DNA of 64,000 nt. Origin: Hygrophila difformis. Its lineage: Eukaryota > Streptophyta > Magnoliopsida > Lamiales > Acanthaceae. Both the position numbers and the translations under genes were made by a program. Location: contig JAOANR010000003.1 of NCBI GenBank assembly GCA_030278955.1, forward strand, positions 31,759,227 through 31,823,226, given 5' to 3'. How positions within the stretch are numbered: the first letter of the stretch is position 1; the number at the start of each line of letters is the position of its first letter. Under the pieces are notes generated by a model. It made no database searches. It was not told where the DNA came from and was given only the letters and a program-made list of their open reading frames with translations. Shown piece after piece: positions 11,243-22,829 of the stretch.

Positions 11243-14047
11243 TGTAACACCCCGGATTTGATAACCCAGGCCGGGATGCCACCGCCACACCTCCCAAGCA
11301 AGACACGATTTCATTCGAGCTCACTTGAGAGATGCAAGGCTAAGGTATTTCAGAAATAATTTAAAAGCAAGCCCAAAAAGATTTAATTTTGAAATAGTAT
11401 AATAACATCCACAATAATAAAATAAGTCGCAACGGAAATGTAACTTGGGCCGACATGGCCAAAGTGCAATAAGTAATTTAAGTTTAATAAAATGCAACAT
11501 TCACAGATATGAATTTAATTCCCGAGCCCCATTATGCGTGCATACTCATGCCATTTCTCCATACTCTGTACAAGAAAAATAAACAACGGGTTTTATCAGT
11601 ATATAAAATACTGAGTAAGACAATCCCTAACATAGCAATAAAGGAGTTTTAAAATTTAATAATTAAAAACTCATTTTTAAGCATGCATATATAAAACTTG
11701 AAATTTGACTAATTAATAGACAATAATTTAACTCACATTTTCCCATAGCTAAATTAAATTTAAAATGATAAATTAAGGCATAGGCATAATTTTAGGACAT
11801 GACATAGCAAATAATTAAATACATAAGTAAAGACATAATTTAATAAAGATAAAGTCTTTTAATTTTTTTTTCCGTTACGCCACAATCTCAACAATATTTC
11901 ATTTAGCCGGCGATCCGGCGGCCGCAACCAATTTAGTAATTTTCATTTCTCAAGTGTCGCATTTCTCAAGTAACAAAGTTCAGAATTGCCGAAGCAATCC
12001 GCTGATCGCGCCATACACAACACCACTCCGGAGCCTCGAGTAACCCATACGGATACACACGAGAGTGTAGACTAGTTTTCATTGGCCGTTTTGGCAGTTT
12101 TTCATAACGTTCAACCTCGTCCGTTTTGGCACGAAGCGAAAAGCTAGGGGGGGCACCCTACAGAGCACTCACTCCCTACATAGGTCACCCTCGTCCGTCT
12201 AGGCACGAAGCGAAAAGCTAGAGGGGCACTCTATAGAGCACTCACCCTCTACGTATGTCACCCTCGTCTGTCTAGGCACGAAGCGAAAAGCTAGGGGGCA
12301 CTCTATCGAGCACTCCCCCCTACATAGTAAGCTAAATCTAGGTTAACGGGTTTTTTAAAAAAATTTTTGATTGTTTAGACATAGCTCACAAATCGTGTGT
12401 TTCAAAAAGTCGAGTTTTTCAACATATCAACCCAATCGTTGCCACAGTGTACGCCATTTCAGTTTAAAAATTCATCTTAAAGGCAATTGACTTGAAATTC
12501 ATACAGTGACTCTAAAACACGCAAACGAACAACTTTCATGTTTTGAGTTTTGCAAAATTAGGTGAGGAAGCAAATGAAATTTTACAATCTCTTCAAAACG
12601 TAAAATCTGTCAACTTTCTGGTAACAGCGCGCTGATTTTCAAATAGGTTTTCGACCTAGCAAACGACCTCCAAATTTTATGAAAATTTACAGGCACTTAC
12701 ACGATACCAAAATAAGCAAGTTTTATTACAGGCATTTTACGCAAAATCATTATGGATTAAATCAGGTTAATTCATTAAGTTCGAGTTCAAAATCTGTCAA
12801 AGTTTTCTACAAAAACACAGTCTGTTCAAATCGAGTTTTGACTATACAAACTTTAATGAAAATGTACGAAATTTTACAGGAATAATTTTGAGACAATTAT
12901 CTACAAATTTTATTTTTACACCAAAGATTATTTTTGATCGAAAGTGATAGAAAAATGCACATCAAGTTCGACTAGGCATGCTGTCAAGTTTATCAAAAAA
13001 GTCATGCAACTCAGAAACTGTCCGACGCATTTTGGGGTACCAAAACTTGATGAAAATGCATGAAATTTTGAAAAAACCTAGATTAAGATGTTAGGAACAA
13101 ATCTCTAGTTCGGAGTTTTTCGTTTCGGATTCTTGAAATAGGGTTTTTCGTTCGATCTCAGAAAACGCGCAAAAGTGAATCTTTTAAGTTCGATTTTGAT
13201 GTTTTGATTAAAACTAATGTTTTGAACGATCCTAAGCCACCGATATTGATATGTAAGGCATCATCTTACAGTGGGTGAATCCTAGGATGCCTCTGGATCG
13301 ATCGGCGCCTTCGGATTGCCATGAACGGATCTCCTCAACACGATTTCTTCGTCCTTTGGCCAGGAACCGAAATTGCAAGGAATAATCCGTGGCAAAGGAC
13401 GAAGAAATCGTGTTGAGGAGATCCGTTCGTGGCAAGGTCAGACCCTTTAGGACGTTGGAGAAGGGAGGTCAGACCCTTTAGGACGTTGGAGAAGGGAGGT
13501 CAGACCCTTCTCCAACGACCAAAATCGTGCAGCCACCGCACGGGCCCCGGCTGGGCTGCGGTCCGATCCGGGCCGTACGGTCCGTCGGGCCTTTTCCCTT
13601 CTCTTTCAGGTTTCTATCCTCCTACGTTCCCGGGCTCGATTTTTCGGGTCATTCTCGGATTATGATTCGTATCTTAAATTTATCTCATCTCGAATTAATC
13701 CCATATTTGAAATCTTAAGTCCGTCGCGTTTGGATTCGTCGGCTTTGAATTCGTTGTCTTTCGACTCTCGTGTAATAGTTTATCTACTTAAACTATTTCC
13801 GACTTCACGGGTTCTTGGAATCAAAATTCTTTAATTCCAATTCTTTAGGCTCGATCCATTGAATATCTTCGTGCTTCCGTTCCCTCGTTTATTCCATTTT
13901 GAATTTTTGAATCTATCGGCATTTCATTTCCAAGCAATAATTTATTGTAATAAATTATTCTCTTCTTCTCGGAGATATTTCGACCTTGATCGGATTAAGA
14001 AACTAATTTTATTCCTTTGGACGCTGATAAAAATCTCGGGTATTACA
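11243..14047 (-). mobile_element. E1 3' LTR (2,805 bp)
   Basis: Bounded by TGTAACACCCC at 11243 and TATTACA at 14047, preceded on the minus strand by the polypurine tract. It carries about three tandem copies of a unit of about 72 bp (about 12110-12310; CACGAAGCGAAAAGCTAG...GAGCACTC). At 13323-13520 it has an inverted duplication and a tandem triplication absent from the 5' LTR. Confidence 0.88.
13323..13520. repeat. Inverted duplication and tandem triplication in the E1 3' LTR
   Basis: GAACGGATCTCCTCAACACG...TTGGCC (13323-13361) is followed by its near-perfect inverted copy (about 13391-13430). Then come 2.5 copies of a 31-base unit starting AGGTCAGACCCTTTAGGACG. That unit is the inverse of 19389-19425 in the 5' LTR, and about 250-300 bp present there is lost here. 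This looks like a strand switch rather than simple decay. Confidence 0.8.
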
Positions 14048-14440
14048 GTCTACCCCCCTTAAGAATCAACTTCGTCCTCGAAGTTGCGTGTTAGCTTTTC
14101 GCGAGCTTAGAACTAAGGTTCTATCGTTCATTTCGTTCATTTCTATATTGCGTTATTGTATTATTGTGTTATCATATATTATTGTATGATATTGTTTGAC
14201 TGAACCCAGAATTGAAATTTCCAAGTTGCCTACGTACCCCATGAAGGGATCAAGTCATTACGTAATTCAGAATAATTTGAATTTGTTTATTTGGGGTACA
14301 TAATATTCGGGTCAACCTCAAAAGTAATTGCTTATACATTATTGTCGGGTATCACATCCTCTCCCCCTTAGGACTTCAGTTATGTCCCCATAACTGCCTA
14401 CACATTATTCTCAAGAAGTTTCGAGTATCGTTGCCTTGCG
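14048..14440 (-). other. E1 3' untranslated region with two polypurine tracts
   Basis: Read on the minus strand it contains the tail of the pol reading frame (VMGT-type end near the AGTTATGGGGACATAACTG palindrome), a purine tract AAGGGGGAGAGGA at about 14357-14371 followed by an LTR-like TGTGATACCCGAC, about 290 bases of non-coding sequence, and then the true tract AAGGGGGGTAGAC directly before the LTR. The same arrangement occurs in element A (39835-40096). Confidence 0.7.
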
Positions 14441-14467
14441 CAGGTATGTCTGCTTTATTTATCACAT

Positions 14468-15682
14468 TCAACGTCTCATGGGTCTCCCTTGATTATTCTG
14501 CTGGTCTCGATTTTGGTCTTGGTTCGGGTTCTGTTGAGGATATTGATGTTGGAGTCGACGCCCTTGGTTGTTGTCATTTTGACCGTCTGGGTTCCGTGGC
14601 TGGTCAGGTCCAGTGACCAGATCCTCTCTTTTGGTTATATTCTTAATATGGGTTCGACACTCATTCATCCGATGTCCACGTCGACCACATCGGAAACATG
14701 TGTCGGGTTGAGGGTATCCCCTCACCAGATGAGGTTGGTTACAGCTTGAGCATCAGGGTACGTAGCCTTTACGGTTGAAAATCCTTCTATTGCTGCCTCC
14801 ATCTTTGCCTTGGGCTGGTCCATTTGGGCCTTCGCAAAGAGGATTCCTACTTGAGTCATTATCAGCTCCGCGATCCTTACCTCTCTTGTCTTGTCCTTGG
14901 GGACCTCGGCTAGTCTCACCTATCGCCTTCCGCTTCAGTCCTTGAACTCGTGCAACCGCTACCGCACGATCATAAACAGCTTGTAGGTCAGAGTAGTGCA
15001 CACCCGTGATCATTTCCCTAATGGTCAGGTTTAACCCCATCTCAAATTTCTGAGCCTTTTCAGAGTCAGTTGGTACTAGCCTCGTAGCAAATCGTACTAG
15101 CTCCTTGAATTTGGTGTAGTACTCTTGCACTGTCTGTGCGCCTTTCCTTAGGTTGATGAATTCCTCGTACTTCGCAGCTTTTGTGCTTAACGGGTAGAAC
15201 CTCTCCCTCGGAACTTCCTTAAACTCCTCCCAAGTATAGGCTTCCTCGTCTTCCTCTAATTTCCCCTGGAGGGTTTGCCACCACTCATCGGCTTCACCTC
15301 CTAAGTAGTAAGTTGCTACATGTATCTTTTCCTCATTAGGGCATTTGATAGCGTTTAAGAGTTTATCAAATGTACGGATCCACGCCTCCAGTTTGGCGGG
15401 ATCTTCCTTCCCATCATAGTGTGGTGGTTGGTAAGGATTCACCAAACCTAGATAGTTGTTTCGAGCTACTGGCGGAGGTATTGTCGCTTGTGCCCTATGC
15501 ACCTCGGCGTTTCCCAAAGCTATGAGTACTTCTACAGTCCTTAAACGTTCATCCATGTTGTTGGGAATAGGAGGCGCTCGTTCTCCTACGTTATGAGGAA
15601 TCTCATTGTTGTTAGGTACGTTGGGGAGGTCAGCGTCAGTGTTGTCCGGGATTATCTTCCTTGGTCTTCCCCTAGGTGCCAT
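14468..15682 (-). pseudogene. gag: E1 Gag with zinc knuckle (frameshifted)
   Basis: Translation most likely starts at the ATG at 15682 (MAPRGRPRK). Residues about 80-260 form a retrotransposon Gag domain: WIRTFDKLLNAI, ATYYLGGEADEWWQTLQ, RERFYPLSTKAAKYEEF and VQEYYTKFKELVRFA. The frame closes at 14753. A shift near 14740 is needed to reach the CCHC knuckle (CFRCGRRGHRMNEC) and its Gln/Asn-rich tail in the frame ending at 14468. In the intact family this protein would build the virus-like particle and bind RNA. No protease follows. Confidence 0.88.
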
Positions 15683-16066
15683 TCGGTCACAACGCACAAG
15701 GATTTGATTCTAAGGATTTAATAGAGTGTGGGAAAAATAATAATTTACTGAATCAAATGATGTTAATAGGAGTTGTTCAGAATATATTATGTAAGGTCGT
15801 ATTTAGAGTTATTTATATGGTGTGATGTTTAGAGTTTAAGATTTTGTTGCTTGGACGTGGCGTACTAGGGTGTAGGGTTTAATAAGATTTCATTTTTTCT
15901 TTTTGGAATAATAAGAGTGTTGTAATAATAGATAGGGACTCGCATTTTATTTCTCCATATGAGGAATTTTCGTACAAGGATAGGAGATGAAATAGTACTT
16001 CTATTTCCCGAAAAGGAATAACTAGGCGAAAACAGATAGATAGCGTTTATAATCTTCAATCTCCCT

Positions 16067-16410
16067 AAGCCTCGTGGGTAGGGTCTTCCATCGGGTCTTC
16101 CTCCGTTGGGCTTGGGACTGGGCTCGGCTCCGCCAAATGATTCTCCACGGGATTGAATGGTATTAGGATGTCGGTAAGGTGGAGCATATCCATCCCTTGG
16201 GCTTCGATCCTATCTATCATTGCTTCGTTCCGTTCGGTAAGTTTTTGAACTTGGATCTCTAGGTTATTTATGCGTTCATAGTCAGCCGCTCTTAAATTTC
16301 AGAGTATTGTAGGTCAGCTTTAAGTTGAGCTATGCGGTGTTTAAAGTATCGTATATTATGTTGGGAGTCAATGTACGCATTCATCCTTTTCATCATTAGG
16401 TTGCTCGAAA
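16067..16410 (-). pseudogene. Remnant of the leader coiled-coil ORF in E1
   Basis: The minus strand reads a degenerate version of the coiled-coil proteins at 25655 and 35834: MMKRMNAYIDSQ, then HRIAQLKADLQ, a stop, NLEIQVQKLTERNEAMIDR and an end in EDPMEDPTHEA. A stop and a shift around 16305 break it. It lies between the primer site and gag, showing that this ORF belongs ancestrally upstream of gag. Confidence 0.7.
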
Positions 16411-17003
16411 AGTCCTAATATATCTTCTAGGTGAAGATCTATGGGGAAAGGCAGAGAATAGTTATATGCATGCTAAGCATAGACGATCAAGACCTAAAAC
16501 TAAGGCACAATTAGTCTCAAGCTAACGCTTCTAAGTCAAGACTCAAGGTCAAGCCGAATACTAGAGTGAGAATGTTATGTAGCACAAACGATTCACATAA
16601 AAAGCTTAACACAAATATTTATCTATGCATATGCATATGCAATCCCCCCAATAAAATTTTAATTCATGTAATGCATTTATTTATCCCTGGGCTTTAAAAG
16701 ATAAATTTATTTTCATGGATAATCTAAAAATAAGGGTAAAATATTTGGGCCACTATATTGGGCCAAAAGTAATAATTTCTTGGGCTCAAATAAAAGTATA
16801 GGTATTGGGCTAAAATTTTGGGCTCAAGAATTTTGGGCTTTAAAATAATACTAATTGTAAGTAAAATAGTTTGGGCTAAAAGTTGGGCTAAAAAATAATA
16901 GCATTGAGATAATAATAGTTTAAAAATAATGGTTTAAAAATTAATACTAGTTTAAAAATAATAGTTTAAAAATAATAAAAGTAGTAGCTTTAAAAATATT
17001 CCG
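16411..17003. other. E1 leader, non-coding
   Basis: AT-rich sequence with many repeats of TTGGGCTAAAA and TTTAAAAATAATAGT. I see no gene. The same kind of sequence, with an expanded ATT/TAA tract, follows the primer sites of elements A and B. Confidence 0.6.
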
Positions 17004-17016
17004 GGCTCTTATACCA
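17004..17016 (-). other. E1 primer-binding site (tRNA-iMet, one mismatch)
   Basis: The minus strand reads TGGTATAAGAGCC, one base off the usual TGGTATCAGAGCC, three bases inside the LTR edge at 17020. Confidence 0.75.
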
Positions 17017-17019
17017 CTT

Positions 17020-20000
17020 TGTAACACCCCGGATTTGATAACCCAAGCCGGGATGCCACCGCCACACCTCCCAAGTAAGACACGACTTCATTCGAGCTCA
17101 CTTGAGAGATGCAAGGCTACGGTATTTCAGAAATAATTTAAAAGCAAGCCCAGAAAGATTTTAATTTTAAAATAGTATAATAACATCCACAATAATAAAA
17201 TAAGTCGCAGCGGAAATGTAATTTGGGCCGACATGGCCAAAATGTAGTAAGTAATTTAAGTCTAATACAATGCAACATTCACAAATATGAATTTAAATCC
17301 CGAGCCCCAATATGCGTGCATACTCATGCCATTTCTCCATACTCTGTACAAGAAAAATAAACAACGGGTTTTATCAGTATATAAAATACTGAGTAAGACA
17401 ATCCCTAACATAGCAATAAAGGGGTTTTAAAATTTAATAATTAAAAGCTCATTTTTAAGCATGCATATTTAAAACTTGAAATTTGACTAATTAATAGACA
17501 ATAATTTAACTCACATTTTCCCATAGCTAAATTAAATTTAAAATGATTAAGGCATATGCATAATTTTAAAACATGACATAGCAAATAATTAAATACATGA
17601 GTAAAGACTTAATTTAAAATAAACATGACATAGCAAACAATCTTTTAATTTTTTTTTTCCGTTACGCCACAATCTCAACAATATTTCATTAAGCCGGCGA
17701 TCCGGCAGATGCAACCAATTTAGTAATTTTCATTTCTCAAGTGTCGCATTTCTCAAGTAACATAGTTCAGAATTGCCGAAGCAATCCGCTGATCGCGCCA
17801 TACACAGTACCACTCCTGAGCCTCGAGTAACCTATACGGATACACACGAGAGTGTAGACTAGTTTTCATTGGCCGTTTTGGCAATTTTTCATAACGTTCA
17901 TCCTCGTCCGTTTTGGCACGAAGCGAAAAGCTAGGGGGGCGCCCTGCAGAGCACTCACCCCCTACATAGGTCACCCTCGTCCGTCTTGGCACGAAGCGAA
18001 AAGCTAGAGGGACACTTTATAGAGCACTCACCCTCTACGTAGGTCACCCTCGTCCGTCTAGGCACGAACCGAAAAGCTAGGGGGCACTCTATCGATGGCA
18101 ATTTTTCATTCGATTTTTTGCGGCCTAAGGCGAGAAAACCAATTCCACGAATAAGGCGCGATGTAATTTCATTTCTTTCTCTCGCTTTGTCCCCTTTGTC
18201 CCTTATGTTAGAAGATTGCGGTAATTTCTTTCTCTCGAAAAGCCACTTATTAGAGAATGGGGCCCAAACCCAGCGAGCTCAATCTAGGTTAACAGGTTTT
18301 TTGAAAAATGTTTTGATTGTTTTGACATAGCTCACAAATCGTGTGTTTCAAAAAGTCGATTTTTTCAACATATCAACCAAAGTCGTTGCCACAGTTTACG
18401 CCATTTCAGTTGAAAAATTCATCTTAAAGGAAATCGACTTGAAATTCGTACAGAGACTCAAAAACACGCCATCGAACAACTTTCATGTTTTGATTTTTTC
18501 AAAATTAGGTGAGGAATCAAGTGAAATTTTACAATCTCTTCAAAACGTAAAATCTGTCAACTTTCCGGTAACAGCGCACTGATTTTCAAACAGGTTTTTG
18601 TCCTAGCAAATGACCTCCAAAATTTATGAAAATTAACAGGCACTTACGACACCAAAATAAGCCAGTTTTATTAGAGGCATTTTATGCAAAATCATTACGG
18701 ATTAAATCAGATTAATTCATTAATTTCGAGTTCAAAATCTGTCAAAGTTTTCTTCAAAAACACAATCTGCTCAAATCGCATTTTGACTATACAAATATTA
18801 ATGAAAATGCACGAAATTTTATAGTCATAATCTTGAGACAATTATCTACAACATTTATGTTTATACCAAAGATTAGTTTTGACCGAAAGTGATAGAAAAA
18901 TGCACATCAAGTTCGACTAGGCATGCTGTCAAGTTTTTCGAAAAAGTCATGCAACTCAGAAAATGTCCGATGCGTTTTGGGGTACCAAACTTGATGAAAA
19001 TACGTGAAATTTTGATACCACATTAAGATTTTACGAAAAAATCTCTAGTTTGGAGTTTTTCGTTTCGGATTCTCGAAATAGGGTTTTTCGTTTGATCTCA
19101 GAAAACGCAGAAAAGTGAATCTTTTAAATTCGATTTTAATATTTTGATTAAAACTAATGTTTCGAACGATCCTAAGCCACCTATATTGATATGTAAGGCA
19201 TCATCTTAAAGTGGGTGAATCCTAGGATGCCTCTGGATCGATCGGCGCCTTCGGATTGCCACGAACAGATCTCCTCAACACGATTTCTTCCTCCTTTGTC
19301 CACGAACCGAAATCGCAAGGAATAATCCGTGGTTAGATCGAATTTTTGGATTCAAAAAGGTGTAGGAAAACTTAAGAAACACTTACCCACGTCCTAAAGG
19401 GTCTGACCTCCCTTCTCCAACGTCCTCTTGCTCCGGTTGCTCGTGGGGAACTCAAGAACACAAGGGATTTTGGGGTTTTTGGTTTTGAATAAGTTGGGTT
19501 GGGAGAGAAGATGAGAGTAAAGAGGAATGAATTAGGGTTGTGTGATTTGATTATTGGGTATAGGATCACTCAATTTCGTCCCTAATATCCTTCCTTCAAT
19601 GGGGATTGTGTTTCCATAGTCGGGGGTCGAAAATATGGCAAGAAATCTCGAAAACGCGGAAGATGATCGTAGGCTGTCACACGGCGCGCCCATGGCGCGG
19701 TATTGGCCAAAAACGCGAGGCCACCACGCGGGCCCCGACTGGGCTGCGGTCCGGGCCGGGCTGTGGGGTCCGTCGGGCCTTTTCCCCTCTCTTTCGGGTT
19801 TCTATCCTCCTACGTTCCCGGGCTCGATTTTTCGGGTCATTCTCGGATTATGTTTCCTATCTTAAATTTATCTCGTGTCGAATTAATCCCGTATTCGAAA
19901 TCTTGAGTCTGTTGCGTTTGGATTCGTCGGCTTTGAATTCGTCGTCTTTCGACTCCCGTGTAATAATTTATCTACTTAAACTATTTCCGACTTCACGGGT

Positions 20001-20235
20001 TCTTGGAATCAAAATTCTTTAATTCCAATTCTTTAGGCTCGATCCATTGAATATCTTCGGGCTTCCTTTCCCTCATTTATTCCATTTTGAATTTTTGAAT
20101 CTATCGGCATTTCATTTCCGAGCAATAATTTATTGTAATAAATTATTCTCTTCTTCTCGGAGATATTTCGACCTTGATCGGATTATCGAACTAATTTTAT
20201 TCCTTTGGACGCCGATAAAAATCTCGGGTATTACA
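17020..20235 (-). mobile_element. E1 5' LTR (3,216 bp)
   Basis: Bounded by TGTAACACCCC at 17020 and TATTACA at 20235. The tandem units at about 17888-18090 match those of the 3' LTR. Between about 18092 and 18280 an unrelated segment of about 190 bp (starting GATGGCAATTTTTCATTCG) replaces the short link seen in the 3' LTR. The region 19320-19720, rearranged in the 3' LTR, is intact here. The GC-rich block is at about 19679-19780. Confidence 0.88.
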
Positions 20236-21134
20236 TCCTAAGCCACTGATATTGATACGTAAGGCATTGTCTTACTTGATATGAGTTCTAGATAGTCTCT
20301 GGGTCATCTGGCGTCTACGGATTGCTACGAACGGATCTCCTCAACACGATTTCTTCCTCCTATGGCCACGAACCGAATTCGCAAGTAAAAATCTATAGTT
20401 AGATCAAAGTTTCGGATTCGAAAAGGTGTAGGAACACTTAAGAGACACTCACCAACGTCCTAGGGGTCTGTCTTCTACTTCTCAAGTCCCTCTTGCTCGG
20501 ATTTCGTCGTCGGAACTTCAAGAACACAAGGGAATTTTTGGGGTTTTCGGTTTGGGAGAAGTTTGAGAGAATGTGAGGAGAATGGGGCTGCTCTACGGTT
20601 GTGTAGGTCGAATTTAGGGTTAGGGAGCAGTCTAATATCGTCCCCGATACCCTTCCATAGCCTGGGATTGAGTTTCCATCGTTACAGGTCGAAATAAGGT
20701 AAGAAATCGCCAAAAATTGCAAGATGATCGCAACCTGTCGAGCGGCGCGCCCGTGGCGCGGGATCCCTCCAGGCCGCCCGAAGACCGCGCGGCCTCCGGC
20801 GTGGCTGCGTCTTGGGTCGGGCCGTGCGATCCGTCGGGTCTTTTCTTCTCTCTTTCGGGTTTCTATCCTCCTACGTTCTCGGGCTCGATTTTTTCGGGTC
20901 ATTCTCGGATCATGATTCATATCTTAACTTTATTTCGTCTCGACTTAATTCCGTATTCGCAATCTAGAATCCGTCGAGTTTGAATTCGTTCAATTTAAAT
21001 TCATCGACCTTTGGTTCCCGTGCAAGGATTTATTTATTTAAATCATTTCCGACTTCACTGGTCCTTGGAATTAAAATTCTCCTGCTCTTCGAATTTAATT
21101 CCATTCCTTTTTTATTAAAATTACGGGTATTACA
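20236..21134 (-). mobile_element. Older chromovirus LTR, right half
   Basis: It continues the LTR begun at 10330 across the E1 insertion, starting with the second TCCTA target copy. It contains the usual AACGGATCTCCTCAACACGA segment, a GC-rich block at about 20740-20840, and the terminal CGGGTATTACA at 21134. Confidence 0.82.
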
Positions 21135-21618
21135 AGAAAATGTTGTCATAACAAAATATTGAGAGAAAATTTTATCTCTTGGTTCAAACCAAGGTAATCA
21201 AGATGGAGATCTTAGTTGGGATCATTTTTGTCTTTGCAAGATTGAGATCATAAGATCGGATTTATGTATTAAGTCCTAATAAATATAAACAATAGATAAA
21301 AATAATTATATATATATTAATAAATGAAAGCATAATATAGAATATAATTAGTTAAATGAAGCAATAAAGCACTATAGATAGTCGAAAATAAAATTCAATA
21401 CTGATTTTATAAAAAAAATGAGATTATGGGAGCATATTTCAAATTTTAGTATGATCAGATCGTATAGTATCATAAGATTCTATATTAAGATTATTGGGAT
21501 TTTACAATTAAAATCGGGATCAAGATCGAGATTCTACTAAATTTAAGATCCTACAAAGATCTGGATCGTTTTTAAGAAGTGGAATCATAAAATGGTAAGA
21601 TCTTAAGATCAAGATTGA
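21135..21618. other. AT-rich non-coding stretch with many GATC words
   Basis: No gene is seen. GATC, AAGATC and GATCTTAAGATC words are strongly enriched (21190-21260 and 21450-21615), which suggests a decayed transposon or MITE, but no terminal repeats could be matched. Confidence 0.4.
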
Positions 21619-21620
21619 TA

Positions 21621-21868
21621 CTTCCTCTGTCTCATTTTTAATGTTACGTTTGACTTTTTGTCACTATTCACTGTTTAAGTTTGGTTCGAATTTTTATCAT
21701 AGTTAGGTAAAAAAATATAATCGTGTGAGAGCTTGTTAGATTCGTCTAATCTTGTAGTTTTAGAATATCAAATTTTTACAATTTTTTATTGTACACAATT
21801 TAAGTTATTAACCGTTATTGGCATACGTATCAGGTGGGTCCGTAATAATTATAATGAGACGGAGGTAG
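21621..21868. mobile_element. Stowaway-like MITE 1 (248 bp)
   Basis: Terminal inverted repeats CTTCCTCTGTCTCA and TGAGACGGAGGTAG, flanked by TA on both sides (21619-21620 and 21869-21870). The size, the TA target and the CTCCCTC-like ends are those of the Tc1/mariner-derived Stowaway class. No coding capacity. The internal sequence (TTGTTAGATTCGTCT) is shared with the next MITE. Confidence 0.85.
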
Positions 21869-21908
21869 TATTATCAAATTACTAAATATTGTAATACTCT
21901 ATAATATA

Positions 21909-22175
21909 CTCCCTCCATTTTTTAATTATTGTAAATTTGTAACATTTGGAACTTTGACACTGTTCACACATGCACTTTGACTTAAAGTTTTATCATAGTT
22001 ATACAAGTTAAAATATAGCCAAGTGGGATCTTGTTAGATTCGTCTCGTCATGTAGTTTTTAAATATCAAACTTTTAGAATTTTACTTGTACCGAACTTAA
22101 GTTATTGATGGTTAAAAATGTGCATTGGACTGCATGCACTGTGGATCCATTAAAATTTTTCAAAAACGGAGGGAG
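21909..22175. mobile_element. Stowaway-like MITE 2 (267 bp)
   Basis: Begins CTCCCTCCATTTTTT and ends AAAACGGAGGGAG, with TA at 21907-21908 and 22176-22177. It is related to MITE 1 inside (TTGTTAGATTCGTCTCGTC; AACTTAAGTTATTGATGG), so the two are members of one family lying 40 bp apart. Confidence 0.9.
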
Positions 22176-22177
22176 TA

Positions 22178-22829
22178 GTAATTAATAACACTATATAATC
22201 TAATCAGTTATACAATGACTATTTCTCTTCCTCCTCAGTATATCGAAATGACTAATCCCCTAAAATGAAAAAATTGGACTATATTTTATAACATCTACCA
22301 CCACATATCACGACTAAAATGGACGAAACAGAAAAAAGATCAATTCCAAATTGTTGCAACAATTCAGGTTAATCATTCAATATTTTCTCTTGAGTATAAA
22401 TATATTATGCACTTCCATTTGAATCTTCATGCGTCCCTGAACTATGGGTAAGTTCTCTAACTCATTTTGATGTTGTGAAATCAGATTGTGGCTCTCTATT
22501 GTTGCATGTTGGAAAATCGCCAAATTTATAGATGAGTTTTGATGATTTGGTTGATTTCTTGCAATGTAGACTTGGATTTGTTGACTTGGAGCTTGGAGGT
22601 TGAAGGGGGAGGCTTGTGGACTCATCTAATCCAAGGAAAGAGTAGTATTTAGCTCTGTTATGATGTGGAATTTTTTCTTGTTAGACTTACTCTGATGTTA
22701 TGATTCATTGGTGTATCTGTTTACCAGGCTTCGTATTATTAATCTTAAATTGATTGGCCAACAGTTTAAGAGAGGTAACACGGCAGTAATGTCGCAAAAA
22801 TTTGGTTTTACATTTTTGGGGCGTTACAT
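22178..22829. other. Non-coding stretch left of element A
   Basis: No recognisable gene apart from a weak minus-strand ORF. A GGGGCGTTACA at about 22817-22827 resembles a chromovirus LTR end but lacks supporting LTR sequence before it. Confidence 0.4.
22377..22625 (-). CDS. Small hypothetical ORF, 82 aa, doubtful
   Basis: ATG to stop, Gln/Asn/Ile-rich (SPQASPFNLQAPSQQIQ), with no domain I recognise. It lies in unique sequence between the MITEs and element A, so it could be part of a decayed host exon. A chance ORF is equally likely. Confidence 0.15.
   Translation of the reverse strand: MSPQASPFNLQAPSQQIQVYIARNQPNHQNSSINLAIFQHATIESHNLISQHQNELENLPIVQGRMKIQMEVHNIFILKRKY

Larger units (their letters stand above)
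11243..20235 (-). mobile_element. Gag-only LTR retrotransposon E1, 8,993 bp, TSD TCCTA
   Basis: Two LTRs with termini TGTAACACCCC and GGGTATTACA enclose 2,972 bp. The five bases TCCTA at 11238-11242 and 20236-20240 are the target duplication, and removing the element rejoins the surrounding old LTR exactly. Internal order on the minus strand: primer site, coiled-coil ORF remnant, gag with CCHC finger, 3' untranslated region with two polypurine tracts. Protease, RT, RNase H and integrase are absent, with gag joining the 3' region near 14440. It therefore resembles the class called TR-GAG or a non-autonomous gag element and would need enzymes from a relative. The two LTRs differ by about 410 bp through rearrangements. 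Confidence 0.9.

Noticed and set aside
22807..22827. GGGGCGTTACA as the end of another LTR left of element A
   Set aside because: Only about 11 bases match the LTR end and the sequence before it shows none of the LTR's conserved GGGAGGTGTGGCGGTG stretch.
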